A stretch of 64,000 bases of DNA from Roseiarcus sp963772555 (GCA_963772555.1 CAVYXQ010000003.1:372001-436000), one strand, 5' to 3'. Counted from the stretch's first letter, positions 16,831 through 27,999 are shown. Notes: generated by a model from the sequence alone, not told the origin. A program made the numbers and translations.

Positions 16831-17961
16831 CTACTTGCCGCCCCAGCGCTGCGGATAGCCGGGCAGGTCCTTGCAGCCGCACATGGCGTAGTGCAGCGGC
16901 GGCATCTTGTCGTCGACATACTTGTCGAGATCCGCCTGCATGATGACCGGCTGAGGCAGCTTCCAGGTGGGACCGATCACCGGCTTGCCCTTCAGGATGT
17001 CGACGGCGGCGATGACGGGGCTGCGCCACTGATAAGTCGGGTAGGTCGGGGCCATCGCGGTCAAGCCCTTCTCCTTCCACTTCTTCAGAAAGTCCTCCTG
17101 GTCCTCGCCGGTGATGATCGGATAGGGCTTGCCGGCGTCCTCGAACGCCTCGAGCGCCGCGACCGCGGTGGCGCCGGCGTCCATCCACACCGCGTCGATA
17201 TTGCCGAAGCGGTTGATGTAGTCGTCGACGATCGCCTTCGTCTTGGCGTTGTCGCCGTTGGTGAATTCGGCGCCCACGACATTGACGCCGTGTTCCTTGA
17301 AGATGCGGTTCGCGGCCGACCAGCGCGTCTCCAGCACGTCGACGCCCGGCAGGATTCTCAGCGCCAGCACCTTGCCGCCCTTCGGCAGCTTGGAGACGAT
17401 GAAATCGGCCGTCTGGATGCCCCAGCCGTAGCCGCCGACCGGATTGACAAAGGTCACCGGGCACTGGGTCAGAACGCCGCGGTCGAAGACGATGACCGGC
17501 AGTTTCTTGCAGGCTTCCTCGACCGCCGGCGTCAGCGCCGCGGTCGTGTTGGGCGAGACGATCAGCGCGTCGCAATTGCCGCTCGAGACGAAGGCGTTGA
17601 TGTCCGAGATCTGCTTGTCGTCCTTGCCCTGCGCGTCGGCGACGGTGAACGACTTGATGTCGTTCTTCAGGACGTCGACCTGCGCCTGCATGTTGGTCCA
17701 GCCGACCACGCGCCACGGATTGTCGACGCCGGCGTTGGAGAAGCAGATGCGGTAGGGACCGGGCTTCTTGTACTTCGAGGTGTCGACCTCCTTGCCGCCC
17801 AAATGCTGCAGCCACGGTTCGCCGGCGGGCCCCTGCGGCGTCATCGCCAGCAGGTCCTTCGCCGCCTGAAACTCCTTCGGATCGTTGAAGTTCTGGGCGA
17901 GCGCGGCGGTGGCGAGGCTCGCCATCGCTGCGCCCATCATCAGTCGAACGACAATCTTCAT
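16831..17961 (-). CDS. Sugar ABC transporter periplasmic binding protein
   Basis: Periplasmic binding protein type 1 (ribose/xylose-like), 376 aa. The start is the ATG at 17961, preceded by GGGAGG. The signal peptide is MKIVVRLMMGAAMASLATAA with cleavage expected after ALA. The ligand-binding fold begins YRICFSNAGVDNPWRVVGW, and DALIVSPNTTAALTPAVEEA and VIVFDRGV are typical inter-strand segments. The N-terminal extension of about 50 residues before the fold is longer than in RbsB-type proteins. It is the last gene of the leftward operon whose permeases lie 60 nt upstream. The substrate cannot be read from sequence; a pentose or sugar acid fits the neighbouring catabolic genes. Confidence 0.88.
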   Translation of the reverse strand: MKIVVRLMMGAAMASLATAALAQNFNDPKEFQAAKDLLAMTPQGPAGEPWLQHLGGKEVDTSKYKKPGPYRICFSNAGVDNPWRVVGWTNMQAQVDVLKNDIKSFTVADAQGKDDKQISDINAFVSSGNCDALIVSPNTTAALTPAVEEACKKLPVIVFDRGVLTQCPVTFVNPVGGYGWGIQTADFIVSKLPKGGKVLALRILPGVDVLETRWSAANRIFKEHGVNVVGAEFTNGDNAKTKAIVDDYINRFGNIDAVWMDAGATAVAALEAFEDAGKPYPIITGEDQEDFLKKWKEKGLTAMAPTYPTYQWRSPVIAAVDILKGKPVIGPTWKLPQPVIMQADLDKYVDDKMPPLHYAMCGCKDLPGYPQRWGGK

Positions 17962-18021
17962 CAACGTTTCCTCCCTAGTGCCGATATCCGGCGTTGCACT
18001 CGAGGCGCCTGGGCGCCCCGT

Positions 18022-19011
18022 CTATCCCGTCCGCCTCCGGCGCCATGCGCCGAAGGCGACCGCGACGATCAGAATGAGCCCCTGCGCCGTGTCTTTCAGC
18101 GGCTGCGGCAGACCGAGCAGGGTGAGAAGCGCGAAGAGCGCCGTCAAGGTGAGGGCGCCGGCGACCGCGCCGACGAGCGTGCCGCGTCCGCCCATCAGCT
18201 GCACGCCGCCGACGACGCAGGCGGCGATCGCCTGCAATTCGAAGCCGAGGCCGACGTCGACCGAGACGCCGCCGAAGCCGCCGAGCAGGATCCCCGCCGT
18301 CACCGCGGAGAGCGCGGAAATGACGAAGACGCCGAGCCGCACGAAGTCGACCCGAACGCCCGAAAGCTCGGCGGCGCGCGCATTGTCGCCGACGGCGAAG
18401 ACCCTTCGGCCGAAGACGGTCGCGTGCAAACCCCACCAGGCCAGGCCGCAGACGACGACGAGCACGACGATGGCGATCGGAAAGATCCTGACGACCGGCA
18501 CGTCGTGAAAGACGAACCGGCCGAACACGCGAAAATTTTCAGGCAGATAGCCGCGCGGCGAACCGCCGGACCACATCATCGCGACGCCGTTGACCGAGAG
18601 CAGCATGCCAAGCGTGGCGATGATCGAGGGCGTGCGGAGAAAGGCGACGACCGCGCCGTTGATCAGCCCGACGACAAGCCCGATGCCATAGAGCGCGCCG
18701 ATCGCCCACCAGGTTTTCGACGGGTCGTTGTCGGTCAGCATCGACGCGCCGATCACCGTCAGCGTGATGAGCGATCCGACCGAGAGATCGAAGCCGCCGC
18801 TGATCAGGACGAAAAGCTGGCCGGACGCCAGAATGGCGAGCGGCGCGGCTCGGCGCAGGAAAATCATCATGCCCGCCGGTTCGAGATAGTTCGACTGCAG
18901 CAGGCCGACGGCGAGGTAGAGGACGAGGAAGACGACGACCGCGACATTGACCCGGCGAACCGCCGCGACCGCCCGTGACACTTGCCAGCTCTCGCCCAAG
19001 GCCACCGTCAT
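18022..19011 (-). CDS. Sugar ABC transporter permease (RbsC/XylH type) 1
   Basis: A 329-residue inner-membrane permease of the branched-chain/ribose family. The start is the ATG at 19011, which overlaps the stop of the upstream permease (ATGA). The conserved loop ISGGFDLSVGSLITLT and the family's C-terminal ACVVGGVQLMGGRGT are present, with 8-10 hydrophobic helices. It probably forms a heterodimer with the second permease, since two distinct permease genes lie side by side with a single ATPase gene. Confidence 0.9.
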   Translation of the reverse strand: MTVALGESWQVSRAVAAVRRVNVAVVVFLVLYLAVGLLQSNYLEPAGMMIFLRRAAPLAILASGQLFVLISGGFDLSVGSLITLTVIGASMLTDNDPSKTWWAIGALYGIGLVVGLINGAVVAFLRTPSIIATLGMLLSVNGVAMMWSGGSPRGYLPENFRVFGRFVFHDVPVVRIFPIAIVVLVVVCGLAWWGLHATVFGRRVFAVGDNARAAELSGVRVDFVRLGVFVISALSAVTAGILLGGFGGVSVDVGLGFELQAIAACVVGGVQLMGGRGTLVGAVAGALTLTALFALLTLLGLPQPLKDTAQGLILIVAVAFGAWRRRRTG

Positions 19012-19989
19012 GCGACCTGGCCCCGCGTGCGGACCGTGTAGACGGCGACGGCGGCGATGACGATCGCGCCGCGCAGGACGAGCTGCGGGTAGGCGGAGAC
19101 GCCGAGCATGTTGAACGCGGCGTCGAGCGTCGCAAAGAGCAAAACCCCCGCGAGCGTGCCCCACACCCCGCCGCGTCCGCCCGCCAGCAGCGTTCCGCCG
19201 ATCACCACGACTGCGATCGACTCGAGATCGTAGACGCCGTCGCGCCCGACCCATGGCGCGCCGGACCTCAGGCGGCTCGCGAGATAGAGGCCGGTGATCC
19301 CGGCCGAGAGGCTGCAGACGACATGGGCGCCGATCGTCACGAGATCGGTGCGGATGCCGGCGAGCCGCGCGCCTTCGGCGTTGCCGCCGACGGCATAGAG
19401 ATGCGCGCCGAAACGCGTGGCGTGCAGGAGGACGGAGGTGAGCGCGGCGAGAACGAATAGCGCCGCTACCGAATAGGGCATGACGCCGAACGCGCCATAG
19501 GCGACCGCCTGGAACTCGCGCGGCACCGAGCCGGCGAAGTCGGTGAAACTGGCGGAGAGCAGGCCCTGGAGGATAAGCCCGACGCCCAGGGTGGCGATCA
19601 GCGGATTGACCCGCAGCCGCGAGACGAGCGTCCCGTTGACGACGCCGACGACGGCGGAGACGGCAAGAACGACGGCGACGGCCGGCAGCATCATATCCGG
19701 CCGCCCCTGCATGATGTAGGACGCCAGCACCGCGGCGACGCTGATCAGGTTGGCGACCGAGAGATCGATCGAGCCGGCCAGAATGGCGAAAGTCTGGCCA
19801 AGCGCGACGATCCCGAGGGCGACCATTCTCTGCAGGAGACCGATGACGCCGTCGGTCTCGAGCATTTTCGTTTGCCCGGTCCAGAGCGCGACGCCGACAT
19901 AGAGCCCGACCGATCCGACGAGCAGCATGAGCGGCGCGCCGATGGCGCGGCGCCCGCGACTCCGGACGGCTCGGCCGCCGTCGCCTCGC

Positions 19990-20012
<23 letters not shown>
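19008..20012 (-). CDS. Sugar ABC transporter permease (RbsC/XylH type) 2
   Basis: About 334 residues from the ATG at 20012. Family motifs are ILAGSIDLSVANLISVA and AVVVIGGTLLAGGRGGVWGT, with multiple membrane helices. The start is uncertain: an ATG at 19993 overlaps the ATPase stop in the usual ATGA fashion but is in a different frame from this protein, whereas the in-frame ATG at 20012 lies inside the ATPase end and lacks a good ribosome-binding site. A small sequence error here would reconcile the two. Its 3' end overlaps the next permease by 4 nt. Confidence 0.85.
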
Positions 20013-21508
<1,496 letters not shown>

Positions 21509-21545
21509 ACTGACGTCCTCCCTTCGCCTTGTGGGATCGCTGCGC

Positions 21546-22823
21546 CTATTCCGCCGCCCGGCGCTGCGGCTCGGCGCGCCGGTCTCTCGGATCGCGATGC
21601 ATCCTGCCGTCCTTCATGATCATCGTGAGACGGTCGGGACCGACGAGCACGGAGGGGTCGGCGAGGGGATTGCCGTCGACCAGGAGCACGTCGGCGAGGG
21701 CTCCCGGCTTGATCACGCCGAGTTCGCCCTTGAGGCCCATGAGCTCGCCGCCGACCGAAGTCGCGCAGCGCAAGGCGTCGGCCGGCGAATAGCCGAAGAA
21801 CTTGATGAAATGGCCGATGTCCCGGGCGTTCTGCCCCATGGGCGTGATCTTGAAGCCGTAGTCGCCGCCGATGACCACCTTCATGCCGCGGCGGCGCATC
21901 TCCTGATAGGTGCGGCAGGTCGCCTCGAGCTTGCGCGGCAGACCCATCTTCTCGGCGATCTCGCGCGACATGCCGGCGCGCTCGCCTTCGAAGACGGCGT
22001 TGTGCACGAGGCCGAAGGCCGGCCCGACGAACACCCTGTCCTTTGCCGATTCGAGCATGTCGAGCGCTTCCTCGTCGGCGAAATCGCAATGGTAGATGCA
22101 ATCGACGCCGTTGCGCACGGCGCGCTTGACCGAGGCGGCGGCGCGGGCGTGGCAGGAGACCCGTTTGTTCCACTCGTGTGCCGTCTCGACGGCGGCAGCG
22201 ACCTCGATTTCGCTCATCGAGGTCACTTCGGCGCGCGCATAGGACACGAACTCGTCGCCGGAAATGTTGATCTTGACGTTGTCGACGCCCTCCCGGCAGC
22301 AGAGGCGGACGGCGCGCCGGATCTCGTTCGGCCCGTCGGCGATCATGCCGAAGCTCTCGGCGTGGATGTGCTGCTTGCGTTCGTCGCCGAGGCCGCCGGT
22401 GACCGTTATTTCCGGGCCCGCCGCCCGGTAGCGCGGCCCGGCCAGATAGCCGTCCTCGATTTCCTGACGCACGACGACGTCGATTCTGAGCTTCGCCGAC
22501 GCCGCCGAATAGCATGAGGTGAAGCCGTGATTGAGGATCAGCGTGGCGTTGCGGCAAGTGCGCAAGAGGTGCTCCTCAGGCGGGATCTCGCCGAGATCCT
22601 GGTTGCGCATCGGATCGGTGAAGGAAAGGTGGCAGTGCCCCTCGACCATGCCCGGCATCAGCGTCATGCCGGCGCCGTCGATCGTCTCGACGCCGTCGAG
22701 ACGCATCTCTCCGGGGTTACGCGCCACCGCCGCGACGCGGTTCCTCTCGATCAGGACATCGGCTGGGTAGCGCTGATCGTTCTCGCCGTCCCAGACCTGC
22801 GCATTGACGATCAGAAAGGCCAT
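21546..22823 (-). CDS. Metal-dependent amidohydrolase (imidazolonepropionase-like)
   Basis: A 425-residue amidohydrolase-superfamily enzyme of the COG1228 type. Metal-site motifs are MVEGHCHLSF (HxH), KINISGDE, CHARAAASVKRAV, YHCDFADEE and GGDYGFKITP; the C-terminal beta-sandwich ends KPGALADVLLVDGNPLAD. The start is the ATG at 22823 preceded by GGAGGAGA. It heads the operon with the sugar ABC transporter, 37 nt before the ATPase gene, so its substrate is probably an imported cyclic amide, lactam or related metabolite. That substrate is inference; the family includes prolidase-like and lactonase-like members. Confidence 0.85.
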   Translation of the reverse strand: MAFLIVNAQVWDGENDQRYPADVLIERNRVAAVARNPGEMRLDGVETIDGAGMTLMPGMVEGHCHLSFTDPMRNQDLGEIPPEEHLLRTCRNATLILNHGFTSCYSAASAKLRIDVVVRQEIEDGYLAGPRYRAAGPEITVTGGLGDERKQHIHAESFGMIADGPNEIRRAVRLCCREGVDNVKINISGDEFVSYARAEVTSMSEIEVAAAVETAHEWNKRVSCHARAAASVKRAVRNGVDCIYHCDFADEEALDMLESAKDRVFVGPAFGLVHNAVFEGERAGMSREIAEKMGLPRKLEATCRTYQEMRRRGMKVVIGGDYGFKITPMGQNARDIGHFIKFFGYSPADALRCATSVGGELMGLKGELGVIKPGALADVLLVDGNPLADPSVLVGPDRLTMIMKDGRMHRDPRDRRAEPQRRAAE

Positions 22824-23140
22824 CCTTCGTCTCCTCCCGCGCCCCGGCTTGCCGCGCCGCTTGGTCGCCTTCCGCTGACATGATAGTGGCAAGGCGGGCG
22901 CGGAGTCCAACGGCCGTTTGCGGCCAGTTCACGGCATTCCGGCCGTTCCGGCGCCGCCAGGCGAAGCTGGGTTCGCGGCAGCCCCGTCCAACGCGCTTGA
23001 CGGCGAAGAGGGCGCCTTCCTGCAGCTGGTCGCGGAGACGCTCGAGGGTCTGGTGAAGCAGGCCGAGGATGAGCTCCGTCTCACCCATGTGAGGCTCCTG
23101 CCGCTTCTGCCTGCCCATCCTATCGGACAGCAGGAGAAGT

Positions 23141-23169
23141 TTGACAAGCATTTGAGCGGATGGTAGGGA
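23141..23169 (+). promoter_or_regulatory. Predicted promoter of gntR-dehydratase-ABC operon
   Basis: TTGACA (23141-23146), a 17-nt spacer, then TAGGGA (23164-23169). The -35 is perfect and the -10 weak, suiting an activated or derepressed promoter. Confidence 0.5.
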
Positions 23170-23191
23170 CAATCAAGACGTAACCTATCAT
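23160..23191. promoter_or_regulatory. Candidate GntR operator (inverted repeat over the -10)
   Basis: ATGGTAGG (23160-23167) and CCTATCAT (23184-23191) are inverted repeats with 7 of 8 matches, separated by 16 bases. The left arm covers the -10 element of the regulator's own promoter, a position suited to autorepression. Confidence 0.4.
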
Positions 23192-23207
23192 ACAGGAGGA
23201 TGCCCAA

Positions 23208-23930
23208 GTGAGCGCGACGGCCGTCCCCATCACGCAGGAGTTGGATGGGGGACTCGTCGAGCGTGTCGTTCGGGTCGTCAACGACCGCATCAAGATAGAG
23301 CGCCTGCGCGTCGGCGATCCGATTCCCTCCGAGACCGCGTTCGCAAACGAGCTCGGCGTGTCGCGAACGGCGGTCCGCGAGGCGTTCCGCGCCCTCGCCA
23401 CCCTCGGCATCCTGCAGGTCGTCAACGGCCGCCGCGCCCGGGTCGGCGCGACCGACGCGACTGTGCTTGGCCTCGTCCTCGACCACGCCGTCCACACCGA
23501 CCGGGCCTCGATCCAGCAGATCTACGACGTCCGCCGCACCATCGAAGTGCGCACCGCCGCTCTGGCGGCGCTTCGCCGCACCGACGCGGAAGCAGGCGCG
23601 ATCCGCGCCCATGCCCAGGGCCTGCGCGCCGACTTTCATCGCCCGGCGCAGGCGATGGAGCACGACATCGCCTTTCACACCGCCATCGCCAATGCTTCGC
23701 GGAACCCGCTCTTCGCTCTCATCGTCGGGTCTTTCGAAGTGATCACCAGGCAGACCTGGCGCATCGGCTGGGACAGCCGGCCGACCGACGCGGACCGGAT
23801 GGCCAATGTCAAATGCCACGAGCGCATCGCCGAGGCGATCGCGCTCCGCGAGCCGCGAGCCGCCGAAGCCGCCATGGCGGAGCACTTCGACAGCTCGGTA
23901 AAGGCTCTGCTTTCTGCCGGAGTCGTTTGA
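23208..23930 (+). CDS. GntR-family (FadR/FCD subfamily) transcriptional regulator
   Basis: A 240-residue repressor-type regulator. The N-terminal winged helix reads RIKIERLRVGDPIPSETAFA, then ELGVSRTAVREAFRALATLG, the GntR helix-turn-helix, and LQVVNGRRARVG. The C-terminal all-helical FCD domain has the metal/ligand histidines in ADFHRPAQAMEHDIAFHTAI and CHERIAEAI...MAEHFDSS. Start GTG at 23208 with AGGAGG 8 nt upstream. It is divergent from the amidohydrolase-ABC operon and heads the dehydratase-ABC operon, so it likely controls both in response to a sugar acid. Confidence 0.92.
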   Translation: MSATAVPITQELDGGLVERVVRVVNDRIKIERLRVGDPIPSETAFANELGVSRTAVREAFRALATLGILQVVNGRRARVGATDATVLGLVLDHAVHTDRASIQQIYDVRRTIEVRTAALAALRRTDAEAGAIRAHAQGLRADFHRPAQAMEHDIAFHTAIANASRNPLFALIVGSFEVITRQTWRIGWDSRPTDADRMANVKCHERIAEAIALREPRAAEAAMAEHFDSSVKALLSAGVV

Positions 23931-23938
23931 GGCGCCCA

Positions 23939-25144
23939 ATGAAGATCACCGCGCTCGAAACGATCCGCCTCGCCGAATTCGGCAACCTCCTGTGGCTGCG
24001 CGTCCATACTTCGGAAGGGCTGACCGGCCTCGGCGAGACGTTCCTCGCGCCGGCGACGGTTGAGGCTTATGTTCACGAGGTTCTGGCGCCGAAGGTCATC
24101 GGCCGCGATCCGCTCCAGATCGATCTCATCGCCAGGGACGTGACCGGCTATCTCGGCTTTCGCTCGACGGGCGCCGAGACGCGCGGAAATTCCGCGCTCG
24201 ACATCGCGCTCTGGGATCTCTTTGGCAAGATCGCCGGCCAGCCGATCGCCCAGCTGCTCGGCGGCTTCTCGCGCGAGAAGATCCGCGCCTACAACACCTG
24301 CGCCGGATCGGCCTACATGCGCGAGAACGCCGGGCAGACGACCGCCAACTGGGGCCTCTCCAAGGGCGCCAAGGCCTACGACGACCTCAACGGCTTTCTG
24401 CATCGGGCCGACGAGCTCGCCCTCGAGCTTCTCTCCGAGGGCCTGACGGCGATGAAGATCTGGCCGTTCGATCCGGCGGCCGAGGCCAGCCTCGGCCTCG
24501 ACATTTCCGCAGCGGAGCTGAAATCCGCCTTGAAGCCGTTTGAGAAGATCCGCGCGGCGGTCGGCGACCGCATGGACATCATGGTCGAGTTCCATTCGCT
24601 CTGGCAGCTTCTGCCCGCGATCAGGATCGCCAAGGCGCTCGCGCCCTTCGCGACGTCATGGCACGAAGACCCGATCAAGATGGACAGTCTCGCGAGCCTC
24701 AAGCGCTACGCCGACGCTTCGCCCGCCCCCGTCTGCGCCTCCGAGACGCTGGCGACCCGCTGGGCCTTCCGCGATCTTTTGGAGACCGGCGCCGCCGGCG
24801 TGATCATGCTCGATCTCTCCTGGTGCGGCGGTCTCTCGGAAGCGCGCAAGATCGCGGCGATGGCGGAGGCCTGGCACCTGCCGGTCGCGCCGCATGACTG
24901 CACCGGGCCGGTCGTGCTGGCGGCCTCGACCCACCTTTCGCTCAACGCGCCGAACGCCCTCATCCAGGAAACGGTCAGGGCCTATCACCGCACCTGGTAT
25001 CGCGAGCTCGTCACCGGCTTGCCGGAGATCGAGGCAGGCTATATCAGCGTCGGCCGCCAACCCGGGCACGGCGTCGAGATCGCTCCGGATCTCGCCGCAA
25101 AATTCACGGTCGAAACCAGAACCACCGCGCTCAAAGACCTCTGA
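23939..25144 (+). CDS. Enolase-superfamily dehydratase (mandelate racemase/muconate lactonizing type)
   Basis: A 401-residue protein with an N-terminal capping domain (KITALETIRLAEFGNLLWLR, GLTGLGETFLAP) and a TIM-barrel C-terminal domain. Catalytic and metal positions visible: Lys in AMKIWPFDPA, acidic metal ligands in MVEFHSLWQL, WHEDPIKMDS and ASETLATRW, and PVAPHDCTGP carrying the general-base His with an Asp in LDLSWCGGLSEA. This arrangement is that of sugar-acid dehydratases in the mandelate-racemase group. It begins 8 nt after gntR and is followed by an ABC importer, fitting dehydration of an imported aldonate or similar acid. The exact sugar is not readable. Confidence 0.87.
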   Translation: MKITALETIRLAEFGNLLWLRVHTSEGLTGLGETFLAPATVEAYVHEVLAPKVIGRDPLQIDLIARDVTGYLGFRSTGAETRGNSALDIALWDLFGKIAGQPIAQLLGGFSREKIRAYNTCAGSAYMRENAGQTTANWGLSKGAKAYDDLNGFLHRADELALELLSEGLTAMKIWPFDPAAEASLGLDISAAELKSALKPFEKIRAAVGDRMDIMVEFHSLWQLLPAIRIAKALAPFATSWHEDPIKMDSLASLKRYADASPAPVCASETLATRWAFRDLLETGAAGVIMLDLSWCGGLSEARKIAAMAEAWHLPVAPHDCTGPVVLAASTHLSLNAPNALIQETVRAYHRTWYRELVTGLPEIEAGYISVGRQPGHGVEIAPDLAAKFTVETRTTALKDL

Positions 25145-25197
25145 GCGCGCCGCATCTGCAAGGCTCAGCAGAGCCAAACTCGAGGGAGGAACGAAAG

Positions 25198-26196
25198 ATG
25201 ACAAAGACTTCGACTGTAACCGCTGCGCTGTGCGGCGCGAGTCTCGCCGCGCTCGCAGCTTTGGCCGCGAGCCCGGCGGCGGCGGACGAAAAGCTCAACA
25301 TCGTCTTCACCCATCATTCGTCGGCCTCGAACCCCTTCTGGCAGGCGGTGAAGAAGGGCTTCGACGACGCCTGCCAGAAGATCCAGGCCAATTGCCAGAT
25401 GATCTTCACCCAGACCGAAGGCTCGGTCGAGCAGGAGGTCGCCAACCAGCAGGCGGCGCTCGCGCGCAAGCCGGACGCGCTGATCACGACGCTGGTCGAC
25501 AACAACGCCTTTCTCGGCAACCTGAAGGAGGCCAAGGAGAAGGGCGTCATCGTCATCGCCTCGAACGTCGACGCGACCGAAGGACCCGAGCTCCAATATC
25601 GCCAGGCCTTCGTCGGTCAGAACTTCGTGCCGGCCGGCACGACGCTCGGGCGGCGGATGGCGGCGCTCTTCCCGAAGGAAGGTCCGATCCGCGTGCTCGT
25701 CGGCGTCAACGCGCCGGGCCAGAACTGGTCGGAGCAGCGCGCCAAGGGCATCATGAACGGTCTCGAGGAATTCAAGAAGGCGAACCCGGACCGCCAGATC
25801 GTCATCGACCGGCTCGACGTCAGCGCTGACGGCGCGATCGTCACTGATCGCGTCGGCGCCTACATCAGCGCGCATCCCGACACGACCGCCTATATCGAGA
25901 CCGGCCTCTGGCATTCGAACGTCGCCCGCATGCTGAAGGATCGCGGCATCCCGCCCGGCAAGATCCTGCTCGGGGGATTCGATCTGGCGGCGCAGGTGAT
26001 CGAGCAAATGAAGGCCGGCTACATCCAGGTCGAGATCGACCAGCAGCCGTACGAGCAGGGGTTCCTGCCGGTGATGCAGGTCTATCTGGAAAAGAAGGTC
26101 GGCCTCATGCCGTCGGACATCGATTCCGGCGAGGCGGTGTTCACCCCCGGACAAGCCGATCAGCTGATGTCGCTGGCGAAGCAGGGGCTCCGTTGA
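25198..26196 (+). CDS. Sugar ABC transporter periplasmic binding protein (second system)
   Basis: A 332-residue type 1 periplasmic binding protein. The signal peptide spans MTKTSTVTAALCGASLAALA, with cleavage near PAAA-DEK; the mature part starts LNIVFTHHSSASNPFWQAVK, followed by QQAALARKPDALITTLVDN. GAGGGAGGAAC sits just before the ATG. Its stop overlaps the TTG start of the permease gene, giving a tight SBP-permease-ATPase operon under the GntR gene. Confidence 0.9.
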   Translation: MTKTSTVTAALCGASLAALAALAASPAAADEKLNIVFTHHSSASNPFWQAVKKGFDDACQKIQANCQMIFTQTEGSVEQEVANQQAALARKPDALITTLVDNNAFLGNLKEAKEKGVIVIASNVDATEGPELQYRQAFVGQNFVPAGTTLGRRMAALFPKEGPIRVLVGVNAPGQNWSEQRAKGIMNGLEEFKKANPDRQIVIDRLDVSADGAIVTDRVGAYISAHPDTTAYIETGLWHSNVARMLKDRGIPPGKILLGGFDLAAQVIEQMKAGYIQVEIDQQPYEQGFLPVMQVYLEKKVGLMPSDIDSGEAVFTPGQADQLMSLAKQGLR

Positions 26197-27266
26197 CGCC
26201 CACGCCGAAACACGAAACGCACGAATCGCCGGCGATCGCCTCGGGCGACCGCCGGCGCGCCAGCGGATCGGGCGCGGGACGCGCCGCGTTGAAAAACCTC
26301 TTCCGCATCTATCTCGAGAAGCCGGAGCTTGCGGGGATCGCGCTGCTGGCGCTTTTGACCGTGGTCTTTGAGCAGCGCTCCGACGGGGCGTTTCTGTCCG
26401 CCGACAACCTGCGCGGCATTTTTGGCCTCCTGCCGGAGGTTGGACTCGTTTCGATCGGCGTGACGATCCTGATGATCTGCGGCGAATTCGATCTCTCGGT
26501 CGGGTCGACATTTGCCCTGACGCCGATGGCGACGTCGCTGATGATCATCGCCGGCGTTCCGGCGGTGATCGCCATCGTGCTCGGGCTCATGATCGCGGGC
26601 GCGATCGGCTTCCTCAACGGCTTCATCACGCTGACCTTCGCCATCCCGAGCTTCATCACCACGCTCGGCATGCTGTTCATCGTGCGCTCGCTGACGGTCG
26701 TCATCTCCGGCGGCTTCCCGCCGTTGTTGCCGGACGACCTCAACACCAGCGCCTTCACTCAATTCGTCGGGCCGGGCGGGCTCTTCCGCTCGTCGTTCGT
26801 CTGGTTTCTGGCGATCGCCGTGGCTGCCTCGGCGATGATGGCGCGCACCAATCTCGGCAATTGGATACGCGCCACGGGCGGCAATCTGGACGCGGCGAGC
26901 GCCATGGGCGTCCCCGCCCGCCGGGTGAAGCTTTTCTGCTTCGTCCTCTGCGCGATGATGGCCGGCTTCGGCGGGATCATGCAGGTCTTCCGCCTGCACT
27001 CGCCCCTGCCGTCGATCGGCGACGGCCTCGAACTGCAGGCGGTTGCGGCGGCGGTCATCGGCGGCACGGCGTTGACCGGGGGCGTCGGCACGGTTCTCGG
27101 CGCGATCGTCGGCGCCCTCCTCATCCGCATCATCGACAACGGCCTGGTGATGAGCCAGGTCGACGCCAACTGGTTCAAGTTTGCCGTCGGCACGCTGACG
27201 ATTTTCGCCGTCGTCTCGAACGCCTGGCTCCGCCGTGTGGCGCGGCGGATGAAAGTGGCGGTCTGA
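26193..27266 (+). CDS. Sugar ABC transporter permease (second system)
   Basis: A 357-residue RbsC-like permease, TTG start overlapping the binding-protein stop. The first 45 residues are hydrophilic and rich in charge; membrane helices start at GIALLALLTVVFEQ. The signature loop CGEFDLSVGSTFALTP and the late motif AAAVIGGTALTGGVGT are present. Only one permease gene accompanies this system, so a homodimer is expected. Confidence 0.9.
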   Translation: MTPTPKHETHESPAIASGDRRRASGSGAGRAALKNLFRIYLEKPELAGIALLALLTVVFEQRSDGAFLSADNLRGIFGLLPEVGLVSIGVTILMICGEFDLSVGSTFALTPMATSLMIIAGVPAVIAIVLGLMIAGAIGFLNGFITLTFAIPSFITTLGMLFIVRSLTVVISGGFPPLLPDDLNTSAFTQFVGPGGLFRSSFVWFLAIAVAASAMMARTNLGNWIRATGGNLDAASAMGVPARRVKLFCFVLCAMMAGFGGIMQVFRLHSPLPSIGDGLELQAVAAAVIGGTALTGGVGTVLGAIVGALLIRIIDNGLVMSQVDANWFKFAVGTLTIFAVVSNAWLRRVARRMKVAV

Positions 27267-27267
27267 G

Positions 27268-27999
27268 ATGGACACCCCGCTCATCTCCGTCCGCGACCTG
27301 CATAAGTGGTATGCCGGCGTGCACGCGCTGAAAGGCGTGAACCTGGACGTCAAGGCAGGGGAGGTCGTCGGCCTCGTCGGCGACAACGGCGCCGGCAAGT
27401 CGACCCTGATCAAGATCCTGTCCGGCGTGCATCTGCCCGAGTCCGGCGAAATCCGCATCGCCGGCGAGCGCGTCGCGATCCATTCGCCGAAGGCCGCCAT
27501 GCGGCTCGGCATCGAGACCATCTACCAGGACGCCTCGATGGTGCCGACAATGTCGATCGCGCGCAACCTCTTCGTCGGCCGCGAGCCTTTGCGTCTCGGG
27601 TTGGGGGGCATTGGCGTCATCGATCATGAACGCATGCGCCGGGAAGCAACACAGGCGATCGCCGACGTCGATCTGCATCTGCGCTCGCCCGACGCGCTGC
27701 TCGCGGAATTATCGGGCGGCCAGCGCCAGGGCGTGGCGATCGCGCGCGCCATGCACTTCAAGTCGCGCGTGCTGATCCTCGACGAGCCGACCAATCACCT
27801 GTCGGTCAAGGAGACCGCGAAAGTGCTGGGCTTTGTCCGAGGGTTGCCGGCGCAGGGGGTCACGGGGATCCTGATCAGCCACAATTTGCATCACGTGGTC
27901 GAATCCTGCGATCGGGTCGTTGCGATGGCGCGCGGCGAAATCGTCTTCGACAAGCCGGTCGGCGAGACCTCGGTCGACGAAGTGCAGGACTATCTCTGA
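27268..27999 (+). CDS. Sugar ABC transporter ATPase, single-domain (second system)
   Basis: A 243-residue single ABC cassette: Walker A GDNGAGKSTLIKIL, Q-loop TIYQDASMVP, signature LSGGQRQGVAIARAM, Walker B VLILDEPTNHLS and switch His in LISHNLHHVVESC. Unlike the first system's two-cassette ATPase it has one domain, as in FrcA-type fructose importers of rhizobia. It starts one base after the permease stop codon. Confidence 0.92.
   Translation: MDTPLISVRDLHKWYAGVHALKGVNLDVKAGEVVGLVGDNGAGKSTLIKILSGVHLPESGEIRIAGERVAIHSPKAAMRLGIETIYQDASMVPTMSIARNLFVGREPLRLGLGGIGVIDHERMRREATQAIADVDLHLRSPDALLAELSGGQRQGVAIARAMHFKSRVLILDEPTNHLSVKETAKVLGFVRGLPAQGVTGILISHNLHHVVESCDRVVAMARGEIVFDKPVGETSVDEVQDYL

Larger units (their letters stand above)
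22824..23207. promoter_or_regulatory. Divergent control region between amidohydrolase and GntR genes
   Basis: A 384-base divergent intergenic region with no gene recognised. The rightward promoter and candidate operator are listed separately; a leftward promoter for the amidohydrolase operon must also be here but was not located with confidence. Confidence 0.5.

Noticed and set aside
16696..18978. 760-codon plus-strand open frame over the binding-protein and permease genes
   Set aside because: Acidic/His-rich low-complexity shadow; both minus-strand genes are clear family members.
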